NCBI GenBank assembly: GCA_963575745.1
Contig: CAUYUJ010019254.1
Coordinates: forward strand, 1-64,000
Source of the DNA: Prorocentrum cordatum
Lineage: Eukaryota; Sar; Dinophyceae; Prorocentrales; Prorocentraceae
DNA length: 64,000 nt
Direction of reading: 5' to 3'
The translations under genes were made by a program, and so were the position numbers. This document shows, piece after piece, positions 21,838 through 32,349 of this stretch; position 1 is the stretch's first letter, and each line of letters opens with the position of its first letter. The notes beneath the pieces are model-generated. The model was not told where the DNA came from. It worked only from the letters and a program-made list of their open reading frames with translations, and ran no database searches.

Positions 21838-22384
21838 CCTTGCCGAATCCAGAAGCCCTTCACCCCCGACATGCTACAATCTCGCCTTTGCATCTGCCGA
21901 ACTTCGGACAGCCTCCGCTGTTGTGTCCGCCGCGGCGTTGCCTCCACCAGCCCCCGCCGACGACGAGATGCAGCGAAGGCCAGGCCCTTTTATCTGGAGC
22001 GTCTTGCCTTAGGTCGGGCATATCCTCCTACAAGCGTATGTTGGAAGAAACGTAAAAAGTCGCAAAACTCAAACATGATCAAACGAGAACGAAAAATCGT
22101 CTCCAGGCTGCACATTTACTATTCTTGAATACTCCTCCTGTAGAGGGGCATGTCAGACTTAAGTCTTGTCGGTGTTGTTGTTTGTTGTGATCTCTCTCTC
22201 TCTCTCTCTATCTCTCTGTCTTCCTCGAGGGACTCGGCGACGTCGTATTCATGTTATCCGACACCAGACATCAGAACTTAGCCACTCGGCATACGAGGCA
22301 CGTCGCCATCCCAACCATCCTGTTGTGCTGGGACCCTCGCTGTGAACCAACGGCGCCGCACCCCACACCTTCCCACCGTCCCAC
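21838..22384. other. No recognisable gene; short (CT)n
   Basis: Anonymous sequence with a CT/TCTC run at 22190-22215. No supported coding region. Confidence 0.45.
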
Positions 22385-22556
22385 CTCTCCTCCGCCTCCT
22401 CCTCCTCCCTCCCTCCCTCCCTCCCTCCCTCCTCCTCCTCTTCCTCCTCCTCCTCCTCCTCCTCCTCCTCCTATTCCTCCTCCTCCCATTTTTCCTCCTC
22501 CTCCTCCTCCTCCTTCTTCTCCCATTCCTCCTCCTCCTCCTCCTCCTCCTCCTTTG
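22385..22556. repeat. TCC/CCT repeat
   Basis: TCC triplets with a CCCT tetranucleotide section (about 22408-22430) and CCATTTTT interruptions. Confidence 0.9.
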
Positions 22557-22756
22557 CCCCTCTCCTCTCCGCGCGCCCCCAGTTACCGCCCACACGCTGC
22601 ATGGCATCGTAGGAAACTCCACCGACGGTCTCGGAAGGGGGGCGCAGTCTTATGGCGACAGCCTCCTACACCTTACGCCCCATCATAAGGAACTCCACCT
22701 ACGGCCTCAGGGGGCGCAAACGCATGGCGGCACTGCACCCATCTCGGCCCAACCAC

Positions 22757-22783
22757 CACACACACACACACACCACACCACAC

Positions 22784-22826
<43 letters not shown>

Positions 22827-23690
22827 GCGCGCGCCCCCCCCCCCCCCCCACCCACCCACACACACACACACACACACCACACACACCACACACATTCACG
22901 CATACACACATATACACAAACATACATACATATATACATACATGCCCAAACCCATACATACATACACCCACTCCACTACACTATACACTACATTACATTA
23001 CATTACATTACATTACATCACATTACATTACATTACGTTACATTACATTACCGTACATTTCATTTCATTTCATTACATTACAGTACGCTACACTACATGG
23101 CATTACATTGCATTGTATTACATTGCATTACAGACATACAAAATACTTACACACATACGTACACATACACACATGCATACATACATGCACACATACATAC
23201 ACACACGTCCATACATACATGCATACGTACGCACGTACATACATACATATACACGTACATACACACATATATGCATGCATGCATGCATGCATACATACAT
23301 ATATATATACATACACATACGTACACACATCCAACCATACATGCCTGCATATACGCATACACACATACGTACATAATACATACATACATGCATGTATACA
23401 TACGTACGTACATACATACAGACCTACCTACCTACCTACCTACCTATACATACATACATACGCACGCGCACACGCACACGCACACGCACACGCACACGCA
23501 CACGCACACGCAAACGGACGCGAACGCGCCCGCGCACACGGACGCGCACGCGCACGCGCACGCGCAAACGCACACACACACACACATACACACACACACA
23601 CGCGCGCACGCACACAACGCACACACATACACACACAGACACGCGCACACGCACACACACACACACACATACAGACCACACAGCAAAACC
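22757..23690. repeat. Compound CA / CATA / CATTA / ACGC repeat
   Basis: The order is (CA)n (22757-22810), (CG)n (22812-22832), a C-run, (CA)n, CATA and CATACA tetranucleotides, an ATTAC pentanucleotide array (22985-23135), CATACATA with palindromic ATGCATGC (23270-23290), a CTAC array (23423-23446), (ACGC)n and (CA)n. Alternating purine-pyrimidine tracts of this kind are Z-DNA-prone. Thr/His frames on plus and Cys/Val/Met frames on minus are artefacts. Confidence 0.95.
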
Positions 23691-23849
23691 GTGCCACGCA
23701 AAGGAGCCGACGCGGTGGCCGTTGCCGACTCCTCCTGCCCACGGAGAGCAACGAGGGGCATCGGGGGCCAGAGGCCGCCGCCTCGCGGCATTGTGTCAGG
23801 AGGGTATGGCGGTGCCGCGCCGCGAGCATGCTCTGGCCAGCAGTGGGGA

Positions 23850-24040
23850 TGAGGCTGATGATGATGCTGATGATGATGACGACAACGATGGTGAGGATGA
23901 GGATGTTGCTGATGATGGTAATGCTGATGATGATGGTGCTGATGATGCTGATGGTGGCGGTGATGAGGAGGATGAGGATGAGGATGAGGAGGAGGACGAG
24001 GAGGAGGAGGACGAGGAGGAGGAGGACGAGGAGCGAACGT
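23850..24040. repeat. GATGAT to GAGGAG repeat
   Basis: GATGATGCT-type units grade into GGA/GAC units. The acidic frame on plus is compositional. Confidence 0.85.
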
Positions 24041-24262
24041 GGCCTCTGGGGGGGCGGCTCTTCGCTACTAGCCGCGAGCAGCGCCAGCTGCGCTGCTGAA
24101 AGCCGTTCGCTCGCGCAGCCTCGCTCCGATATGGACAACGGGTGGCGAGGACGCCGAGGCGGCCGCTTGCGCACCAGTGGGGGCGGCGGTCGGACGGCAG
24201 GGAGACGGGATCGCTAGACGCTAGAGGACGGGGAAGACGGCGGTCGGGGAGGAGCGGGGGTA

Positions 24263-24416
24263 CACCCTGCGAAATGCTTAAGAAATCATGGGTTAAGAAA
24301 TTCGTAGTCTCAGAAACCCAACATTTCTATTAAAATCTTGGGATTTACATTGAAACATTAAGAATAATCGAGACTCTGGTCGAAATCTTAAGTTTTCTTA
24401 AGCATCGCCTAAGGTG
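24263..24416. mobile_element. MITE family A, copy 1
   Basis: 154 bp, AT-rich in a GC-rich setting. It starts CACCCTGCGAAATGCTTAAG, and its reverse-complemented right end starts CACCTTAGGCGATGCTTAAG, so terminal inverted repeats extend over about 23 bp with an imperfect stretch at positions 5-11. It is flanked by TA (24261-24262 and 24417-24418). Copy 2 at 40826-40991 has the same borders and also TA flanks. A TA target points to Tc1/mariner-type mobilisation. It has no open frame. Confidence 0.85.
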
Positions 24417-25074
24417 TACGGCTGCAGGGCAGGCTGCGGGGCAGGCTGCGGGGCAGGCCGCGCGCGACGCCGCCGTGGGACGAGACGGGGAGGCGCAGAG
24501 CGAAGCGGGTCGCGCGGGTGGCCTGAACCTGGCTCACGTATGAACCATCGGCCTCGGAATCCCTGTAGGCGTGGTACATGTGGTAGGAAACGGCCACGTG
24601 GGTCAAGACATGGTCGAGGTGGCCGTCGGCTGCGGGATCTGCGTCGAAGTTCACGTCGTGTAGTCCGAGTCGGACCAGAGCGCAAAAGTGGAAGCGCCCG
24701 CGCGGAAGCGTTCCGAGATGACAAATCCGAGGGCAAGTGATGTAGTGGCTGATGGAATCAGAGAAGAAACGGGCGTCGCAACCAAAACGGCAAGCGCGCC
24801 AGACAAACTGCACGTGGAGTCGACGAGAAGTTGCCCAGCCTCCCGCAAGAGTCATCGCAGGCCACATCATTGAAGGAGGAAGGCGAGCCACGCGTGAGTG
24901 GAGGCGCCGCCATGCTGTGCGAATCGAGCCATGCAGTTGAATGACTGACATCATCTCATTGAAAGCCGCCGCCTCTTGCGCAACGTCGTGCCAATGGAGC
25001 CCGAGGGATCGTTCACGGGGTCCGTGGTCAGGATGAGTCGACGTCTCTGGGTATGATCGTGTACAGCAGTTCAT
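24409..25074 (-). pseudogene. Retroelement reverse transcriptase C-terminal fragment
   Basis: A minus-strand frame of about 220 codons resembles the C-terminal region that follows the reverse transcriptase in dinoflagellate LINE-like elements. A tryptophan-rich segment is followed by TSRRLHVQFVWRACRFGC, then FSDSISHYITCPRI, giving a Cys-x3-Cys … His-Tyr-x2-Cys arrangement like the zinc-knuckle-type end domain of such proteins. LTHVAVSYHMYHAYR follows about 60 residues later. There is no catalytic YxDD region in frame upstream, so this is a fragment. Its last codons run into the family A MITE (24263-24416), which may have truncated or replaced the original end. The assignment rests on recalled family patterns and not on a search. 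Confidence 0.55.
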
Positions 25075-26100
25075 CGTGGTGATGGAGTTCAGCAGGCTGT
25101 GGAGTCAGACGTAACGCCCTTTCCCTCTGGTAACGACTGGCGAGGGAGTTTTGCCCTGCTTCTGCGCGCATCCATCGAGCGCGATCTCGAAGATGGCGTT
25201 CACTTTCGCTGTAGGAGAGCTTGTAACCCCTGCCTTCGGAGTACTATCGTGAGGTATCGTTCGCACCAGCGAGTCCAATCACTCTCGTTCCTGATGTTGT
25301 CGCTCTCCAGGAATAGGTCGGGTGGCCAGTCCGATGCCCAGCGCTCCAGAACTTCAGCGACTGCGGCAAGCTCACGCACCGCCCCTTCGATGTCGTCGCG
25401 TTATCATCGCGCGTTGGTAACGGCGCCTGCACTGAGAGAGAGGCGGATATTGCCACCGAAGATGTAGTTCTCGAGAGGAGGGCTCGCGCGCAAGTGACGC
25501 AGTGGTCGGAAGTTGAGGGGGCCGCGAGCGCGGCCGCTTCGGGATCGCGATGCCCACCTTGTCGTCGTAGATCTGGCGCTGGAGCGCGCGCTTGCGGAGG
25601 CAGGGGGCGAGCGCGCGGCGCTTGATGCCCCTCTTTGTGGAGGTTGGAGTGAAGAAGCGCCTGGGCATTCCAACCTACCACGGGCGCTTCCGAGCGCGAT
25701 GGCCCCGTGCGCCGCGGCGACACGGCGTCTGCGAAAGCCAGGACACGGCGGCGGCGGGGTCTGCCAAAGGCTGCTGCGAGCGTCTCACCGATTCCGCTCC
25801 GAGCACGAAGGCCCCACCCATTGAGGTCCGCAGCGTCCGATCATGAAATGCGCGCGGGCTGCTCGGGGCAGCCCCCGACGACCAGGCGCGCGATGGGGGC
25901 GTTGTCGATGGAGAGGTGGCCGCCCGATCCGTGGGTGTGGGACCGCAGGATCGGGGCGAACTCGGTGGCCAGCTTCGCCGGGCGCTTGAGTTGGACCTCC
26001 TGGCGTGCGAATTTGGGGCCCTTGTCGGCGCCGACGTAGAGAGGGAAATTCGGCACGTTGAAGACCATCGAAAAAGTCCTCAACTCACGGCCATCGCGCA
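25075..26100 (-). other. Probable decayed coding sequence, function unknown
   Basis: Several minus-strand frames have protein-like composition: FNVPNFPLYVGADKGPKFA at about 26000-26065 and RQIYDDKVGIAIPKRPR near 25535-25590. They lie in different frames and are interrupted by stops. They could be interior parts of the retroelement whose C-terminus lies at 24409-25074, but no reverse transcriptase or endonuclease motif is visible, so the link is inference from position and strand only. Confidence 0.3.
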
Positions 26101-26147
26101 GGTGACGATGCAGGGTTTGCGCCCGAAGTTTTGCTATTGGACGGAGT

Positions 26148-26188
26148 GTTGTTGTTGATGTTGTTGATGTTGATGTTGATGTTGATGA

Positions 26189-26242
<54 letters not shown>
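26148..26242. repeat. GTT triplet repeat
   Basis: GTT/GAT triplets become pure GTT at 26190-26242. A shorter (GTT)n run lies at 27028-27049. Confidence 0.9.
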
Positions 26243-26243
<1 letters not shown>

Positions 26244-27030
26244 GAACATTATTAATTCTAAAGAATAATTATTGTTGGGCCCCCTGGTGCGCGCCCCCCC
26301 CGCCGCGCCTAGGCCGCAGCCACGTTTTCATCATTTTCGTGAGGAAGCCTCAGGTAATTCGAGTTGATCAAGATCCGGTTGTTTTGTTGTAATCCGTTTT
26401 CCCTTGCAAAAAACACTATAAAATGACATTTCTTGTTCTAATATAATCAAATTTCAAGAATCCCTTGCAAAAAATAAGGTAAAGTGGACATTCGCGCGCG
26501 CAAGACGAAATCCTTCCAAAAGCTTAGTGTTCGGAGCGATTTTAACATAAAAACATCAAAAAACCAATGGTTTTTCAACAAAAAAATGTCAAAATCTCAT
26601 CCCGCGCGCTCTTGCGGATTCGTAGGAAACCCAACACTTTTTAAACATTTCTGTCAAACGGGCTTTTGCGAGCAACTTTTTCGAACTTCTGCGACAACGG
26701 TTGCGCACCTGCCAGGGCCATCATCCCTGTCAAATAATACCATGCGGGACACATTCGTTTTTTCTTCGCGCGCGCACGCCGAAATCTCCAAAAACCATTG
26801 GGTTCTGTGGGTGTGTACCCCACGCCAGTGTAGTAGCCACGGTCGTCCGCACGCCACGAAGTGAAGTGTCCCAACGTCATAGGGCGGGAAGCTGGGTTTG
26901 GGTGGTCGCGAAGAGTCGTTTGGATATTTGGTAGAGCTTGTAATGCCCCCCCACGAAGTGGGGGTATTGCCTGGTGTCGTATGAAAACCCTGGCACTGGG
27001 GAGAACACCACGCGTTCGGGTAAAATGATT
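26243..27030. other. AT-rich island with internal direct repeats, no gene
   Basis: The segment up to about 26640 is markedly more AT-rich than its surroundings. CCCTTGCAAAAAA occurs twice about 60 bp apart (26401 and 26461). CGCGCGCGCAAGACGAAATC at 26491 has a relative, CGCGCGCACGCCGAAATC, at 26768, and both lie near AAAACCAATGG/AAAACCATTGG. A perfect hairpin CCCCCACGAAGTGGGGG lies at 26948-26964. No coding sequence is recognised. Confidence 0.5.
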
Positions 27031-27096
27031 GTTGTTGTTGTTGTTGTTGTAGCGAGCGCTCGCCATGTCGACTCCAGCCGCTGCGGCCCACCATGC

Positions 27097-27710
27097 TTAT
27101 GCAGGTGCGAGAGCCTCAGATGTGATGCCGGACGTGGCGCCACACCAAAACGCGCCGATATGCCCAAGGCATTCCCAAGAGCCCAGACTCGCGATGTCCA
27201 TGCGGAGGAGATGTGCTTCTACTTGTGCAATTGCGGTTTTGATCTTGTCCACCGACTTAGCGAGCTGCAAGTTAGAGCTCCCTGTGACCGCCATTATCTG
27301 CTTGATCTCGGCCATGTCGTTCTCGGCGGCGTCCTGGCGCTCGGAAATGGGGGCTGTGACGCTGCGCGCGTGCTCAATGAACTGGGCTTGCGCGTCGGCA
27401 GAAGCCTTCTCTGCTGTGACAGCTGTGGCTTCGCCCAGCTGCTGGGCCAGGAGCTCATCCAGGGCGCGCTTGAGGATATCACTCTTGCCTGTGCTCGCGG
27501 CGGCAGCAGTATCGCACCGTCGGACATCCTTGAACATCTTTCACGCTCTGCTGCTGGGGAGAGGGCATCGGGGACTCGGGCATCTTGGCTGTCCACTCCG
27601 CCGGCTCCGTCAGGGCATCCTGTCGGCCTTCGCGCGGCGGCCGCCCTCTCTGCCACTGCCGCGGACATGGAAATACGTGAAAGGGGGAAACAATATCGGA
27701 AGCTGACCAT
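27097..27710 (-). pseudogene. ORF1-like coiled-coil protein remnant behind a spliced-leader relict
   Basis: Reading leftward on the minus strand, a frame beginning near 27710 runs through EPAEWTAKMPESPMPSPQQQ. After a one-base frame change near 27535 it continues for about 130 codons as KSDILKRALDELLAQQLG, DAQAQFIEHARSVTAPISER, AENDMAEIKQIM and LAKSVDKIKTAIAQVEAHLL. The heptad-like spacing of hydrophobic residues predicts a coiled coil, as in ORF1 proteins of LINEs and in many structural proteins. The relict spliced leader lies 55 bp before this frame in the same orientation, so the segment looks like a reinserted trans-spliced transcript. Whether it was a host gene or a retroelement ORF1 cannot be decided here. 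Confidence 0.4.
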
Positions 27711-27765
27711 TGAACAAGGGTGTGCCGTGGAAATCTGCAGGTGCTTTGCCTGCCAACATTGGGAT

Positions 27766-27786
27766 CTTGAGCCAAAACGGCTACAG
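27766..27786 (-). other. Relict dinoflagellate spliced leader
   Basis: The minus strand reads CT then GTAGCCGTTTTGGCTCAAG. The conserved dinoflagellate spliced leader ends GTAGCCATTTTGGCTCAAG, so 19 of 21 aligned bases agree, with one mismatch in the core and one near the 5' end. Spliced leaders are added to mRNAs by trans-splicing and are not normally encoded in front of genes. A copy directly upstream of a coding-like segment marks reverse transcription and reinsertion of a processed mRNA. A pyrimidine-rich (TCC)n tract lies immediately upstream on the same strand. Confidence 0.75.
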
Positions 27787-27839
27787 AAGGAGGAGGAGGA
27801 GGAAGAGGAGGAAGAGAAGGAATACCAGCAGAAACATAA

Positions 27840-28115
27840 GACGTATCAACGATGTTGCAATCAACCTTCCCTCCAAATTTCCTTTTCGTCGGGCCCTGCA
27901 AGAGTTTACACTTACTCCGGGAAATGCCCCGTTGGAAAGCAAACGTCTGAGAGTCCCTTATCGTGTCAAAAGACCGCTCCCGGGAATTCAGCGTCGCGAA
28001 TCAACGTGACTGTTGCGCCCTGGCAAACCTGAGCCGCGCCAGAACAATGTTCCTTCCATTTCAACACCGCGAATCAACATGACGATTGCGTTTTGGCAAC
28101 CATAAGCAGTCCCAG
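27840..28115. repeat. Dispersed repeat 'ATCAACGATGTTG', copy 1
   Basis: Contains ATCAACGATGTTGCAATCAA, CCTTCCCTCCAA and two spaced copies of CGCGAATCAACRTGACNRTTG about 70 bp apart. Copy 2 lies at 41225-41500 with the same order. Both copies are preceded on the plus strand by a GGA repeat, and copy 1 ends at a CAT repeat. Confidence 0.7.
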
Positions 28116-28125
28116 AGCGCGGCGC

Positions 28126-28560
<435 letters not shown>

Positions 28561-29049
28561 CTGGTGGGCACATTTCCTGTTTTCTTTGGGGGGGTAGGAG
28601 TTTGCGAACGCCCATCCGGGGCCTCCGAAGCCTCCAAATCAACACTCCGTGGCCTCCCAGATGCCCGAGATGCCGAACCCAGCTTCAAAACAGCGAACGA
28701 AGCCTGGAAGACGCCCCAGGAAGGCTCCAAGACGACCCCGAAGGGTCCTGATAGGCTACCCGCGTCGTCGTCAACATCGTCAACATCCTCGCCATTGTTT
28801 TCCTCCTTTTCCTCATCATGATCGCCACGCTCTACTCGCCCCTGCCCTTCCTTCGTGCCCCTCCCCCCTCCAGATGTACATGCGGCCCTGCTCGCCTCAC
28901 TCTCCTCCTATTCATTCCCCCCCCTGTGTTCCTACTCCTCCTCAATCTCCTCTTCCTCCTGCCCCCCTCCTCATCTTGCTCCCCATGCTCTGCACCCTCC
29001 TCCCCGACCTCAGGGTCGGCGGGACTGGCCGTAAGGCCGCCGCAATAGT
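28561..29049. other. No gene; trace of CCAAGACG satellite
   Basis: Around 28610-28760 a few steps such as CCTCCAAA and CTCCAAGACG recall the CCAAGAGG satellites. The rest is pyrimidine-rich anonymous sequence. Confidence 0.4.
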
Positions 29050-29470
29050 CCCAGAGCGCGGAGCTAAGGCGAGAACCGCATTTTGAAAAAGAATCGCCCT
29101 CCATCCGTGAAAGAGTTGCACACTTTCAAAGCGAATGAGCGCAGCGCTAAGGCGAGAACCACATTGCGAAAAAGATCAACCCTCCCTCCTTGAAACGGTT
29201 TCAAATCTTTTAAACGGGTGTGCGCGGCGCTGGCGCGAGAACCACAATGTGTAAACGGCCCGCCTTCCACTCGTCAAACGGTTGTAAGGTTCTACAACTA
29301 ATGCGCGCGGCGCTACGGCGAGAACGACATTTTGCAAACGGCCCGCCGTCCATCCGTGAAACTGTTGCCCACTTTTTTGCTTCAGAATCATAAGGCGTGA
29401 GGAAAACTCAGGGGAAGCGCCCGGCCCGCCCTACCGGCACGTCTCGGGGTGCGACAGGGAGTTGTTTGTA
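29050..29470 (-). repeat. ~80-bp VFKM-family array plus shared tail, reverse orientation
   Basis: About four units (29050-29380) read GGCGAGAACCACATTTTG and CCGCCCTCCATCCGTGAAA, the inverse of the units at 6375-6960. They are followed by a 75-bp tail (CTTCAGAATCATAAG… to CTCGGGGTGCGACAGGGAG) and a GGA run. The same tail follows the array at 41540-41960, so array and tail are one mobile or duplicated unit. Confidence 0.75.
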
Positions 29471-29919
29471 AGGACGAGGCATGGAGGAGGAGGGGGAGGA
29501 GGAGGAGGGGGAATACGGTCGGACCTGGGACAGAATAGCATCCTCCAAGAGGCCCTCCGCCGCGACAGAAGAACCATCCTTCAGGGTACCCTCCCCCAGG
29601 ATGCATAAGAACGTCCAACAAGCACGAAAAGCATCAGGGCACCCTCCCCGAACCAGCCTCGATCTCGTACCGGCCCTACCGCATGCAGGATCCAAACCTT
29701 CGACGTCGTGCTTTTCGCGACCTGAGCGCTCTGGCGCTCTCGACCCGGGTCCCCCTGGGGCCAGTTCTGCGCCGCGGGCCGTTCTTTGTTTGTGTGCTCC
29801 CCGCTCCCCCCCCCCTGGCTGGCGCAGGTGTTAGCCCGTCCCCTCCCGATCCTTGGCCAACGCACACTGCCGCCCTCGTGCCGCAAACTCGCACTCCCTC
29901 CCCCCCGACGGAGGCGGGG
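29471..29919. other. No recognisable gene
   Basis: A short GGA run (29482-29513) and anonymous GC-rich sequence. Open frames on both strands are mutually inconsistent. Confidence 0.4.
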
Positions 29920-30135
29920 GAGGAGGAGGAGGAGGAGGAGGATGAGGAGGAGGAGGAGGAGGAGGAGGAGGAGGAGAAGGAGGAGGAGGAGGAGGAGGGG
30001 GAGGAGAAGAAGGGGAAGGAGGAGGAGGAGGAGGAGGAGGAGGAGGAGGAGGAGGAGGAAGAGAGAAGGAAGGAAGGAAGGAAGGAAGGAAGGAAGGAAG
30101 GAAGGAAGGAAGGAAGGAAGGAAGGAGGAGGAGGA
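29920..30135. repeat. GGA repeat passing into GGAA tetranucleotide repeat
   Basis: GGA triplets (29920-30060) change abruptly into about 15 GGAA tetramers (30066-30124) and back to GGA. Frames are poly-Glu/poly-Arg and EGRK repeats. Confidence 0.95.
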
Positions 30136-30775
30136 CGAGGCCCAGGTGGTGAGATGACGCCTACCGTGCTCTCCAGCAACGCCTAGAGGTCTCGGGAGGC
30201 CGAGCACGAGGATCGGCCCGAAAGCCCCCCAGGTGCCCCCCCCAAGAGGCCCCTCGAGAGGCATCCCTCGAGCCCCTCGAAATGCATCCAAGAAGCTCCC
30301 GATCCGTCGGATTACTTCCAAGATCGTCGCAAGCACTCGCTTCTCCTGGGGGGTCGGCGGAATGGCGTCAGCCACTTGAATAAGCACTCGGGTAAAAATG
30401 AGGGCGACGGTACGTGAGGTGATCCGAAACGGGGGAGGCTGGCTGATGGAGTGAATTTCATCTTGGAATCCAGTGCGTCGACGATGGATCGGCGATGCGC
30501 CGCTGACGGCGAAAACCAGACGTTCCTGGGCAGAGTGGGGTACCCTGCGATGCAGGGGCGATGGGGAACCGATGCCGTGGGCCAATCACACCTTTCGACG
30601 CCTTTGAGTGCAGACGGATGAGCCCAGTTCGCTTTCGCCCCATATCAGTCCCCAGACCCCTCCTGGTCACCGTCTTGACCAGTTTTTCGAGCTGCGTGCA
30701 TCCGTGGACACGAGGGTATCCCAGGAGGCTCCGAAGAACATGACAAAGTCAAACCTCGCAGCGAGACCGCGACCG
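30136..30775. other. No recognisable gene
   Basis: Anonymous sequence. No motif, tRNA or repeat relationship to the rest of the window was seen. Confidence 0.4.
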
Positions 30776-30995
30776 CAAGATCGATCATAATCGAATCGGT
30801 AAACCGGATCGAATCGAAATATGCATCGGATCGGGCTCCATCGGCACGGAATCGAAATCGAATCGGATCGGCTGCGCCAGGATGCACCACAACGGTGCCA
30901 TGCAAGCAGCGGGCCTCATCGCATCGTCGGAATCGGATCGGATCGGGCCGGCCAGCACCAACATCGAACCGGATCGATCGGATCGACCTGACCCC
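30776..30995. repeat. GATC-rich repeat block
   Basis: Repeated ATCGGATCG, GGATCGAATCG and CGATCGGATCGA words make this stretch dense in GATC and in short palindromes (CGATCG, TCGATCGA). There is no fixed period, which suggests an eroded short-unit array. Confidence 0.65.
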
Positions 30996-31159
30996 TGGCA
31001 CCTGAGCGCGAGGACGAGGATGCGGCCGGAGGACCCCCCCAGGGCGGGGGCACCGGTGGAGAGGTGCGACGGACGCTGTCCGTGGCCGATTTGACAGAGC
31101 CGCGCGGGCTCAAACTCATCTGGCTCCTGAGTCGCGGGGCTGGTCCCTATCCTCCGACT

Positions 31160-31320
31160 TCTCCCTCCTCCTAGTCCTCCTCCTCCTCCTCCTCCTCCTC
31201 CTCCTCCTAGTCCTCCTCCTCCACCTCCTCCTCCTCCTCCTTTCCCCACGCTTCATCCTCCTCCGCCTCCTCCTCCTCCCTCGCCCCTCCTCCTCGCCCC
31301 ACCTCCCACGCTCCTTCCCC
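31160..31320. repeat. TCC repeat
   Basis: TCC runs at 31170-31206 and 31220-31300 with TAGTCCTCC interruptions. Confidence 0.9.
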
Positions 31321-31413
31321 AGCTCCACTCCTCTCTCGCCGCCCGCCCCTCGACCCTGCCTCCTCCCTACCCCCTTCTCTCGTCCTCGATGTTCGCTCCT
31401 CTCGCGGCCCGCG

Positions 31414-32071
31414 CCCCCCCGACGTGTTGATTCCGGCATGTGGGAAAGCACGGAGATCGGCTGACATTGTCTAGGGTCTAGGCTTCCTCTCTCGCCACTC
31501 GCCCCTCGACCCTGCCTCCTTCCTACCCCCTTCTCTCGTCCTCGATGTTCGCTCCTCTCTCGGCCCGCGCCAGCGAGTTGGCCTTTTCCATGCTCATGCG
31601 GAAACATGCAGCATGAAGCTCTGGCTGGCGTGGAAAAACCAACGCGCGCTGACATAAACGTGGGGGCCTCCTAGATGGGGTCGGAGCATATGGGGTCGGA
31701 AGATCGCGCCGCATCGCCGATCCATCGGCGTTTCGGCGCAATCCTCTGACCACATCTGCTCACATCGGCGATGCGGCGCGATCTTCCGACCCCATCTGCT
31801 CCGACCCCATCTAGGAGGCCTCTACGTTTATGCCAGCGCGCATTGATTTCTCCACGCCAACCAGAGCTTCATGCTGAATGTTTCCGCATGAGCATGGAAA
31901 AGGCCAACTCGCTGGCGCGGGCCGAGAGAGGAGCGAACATCGAGGACGAAAAAAGGGGGTAGGGAGGAGGCAGGGTCGAGGGGCGAGTGGCGAGAGAGGA
32001 AGCCTAGACCCTAGACAATGTCAGCCGATCTCCGTGCTTTCCCACATGCCGGAATCAACACGTCGGGGGGG
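31414..32071. repeat. 658-bp near-perfect inverted repeat (long palindrome)
   Basis: The left arm (31414-31721) and right arm (31764-32071) are each 308 bp and pair around a 42-base loop (31722-31763). Paired positions sum to 63485 at both the inner and the outer ends, so there is no net length difference. The inner 28 bases of each arm are exact complements. Differences elsewhere are mostly transitions, for example in the stretch with CATAAACGT near 31655 against ACGTTTATG near 31823. The left arm also contains a roughly 80-bp sequence (CCCCTCGACCCTGCCTCC…) that is directly repeated just outside the arm at about 31330-31413. Confidence 0.9.
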
Positions 32072-32176
32072 CACACCAAAAAATCTGGCCAGATCCGGGG
32101 CCCCCCGACAGGGGCCGGCAGCCCTCTCGTTCTCTACGCCTGCACCTCCCCGAGCGCCGCCGGCGTGGGACATATA

Positions 32177-32349
32177 CACTCAGCCCACATAGTGAGGGTG
32201 CGCGACAAGGATGCGAGGGCCTTGGGCGCCCATGTCCAAGCTTTCCGAACGGGGCGCGGCCAACGAAAGAGGCGAAGAGTGGACCGAGGAGGCAAGGATG
32301 CACGGGTACCCATGGAAAGGTTGCCCATCCTTACTAGGCGGGTTGACTG
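32177..32349. mobile_element. Mariner-type MITE, family B, copy C
   Basis: Right end GGCGGGTTGACTG is intact. The left end CACTCAGCCCACATAGTGAG is decayed but aligns base for base with CAGTCAACCCGTATCATAAG. TA precedes the left end (32175-32176). The internal GGATGCGAGGGCCTTGG and GGGTACCCATGGAAAGG match other copies. Confidence 0.7.

Noticed and set aside
22757-23690. Telomere or CRISPR-like array
   Set aside because: The repeats are di- to pentanucleotides without spacers, and no telomeric TTTAGGG or TTAGGG run is present.
31414-32071. Fold-back assembly chimera
   Set aside because: The arms carry scattered differences on both sides, which a fold-back read would not show; still worth confirming with long reads.
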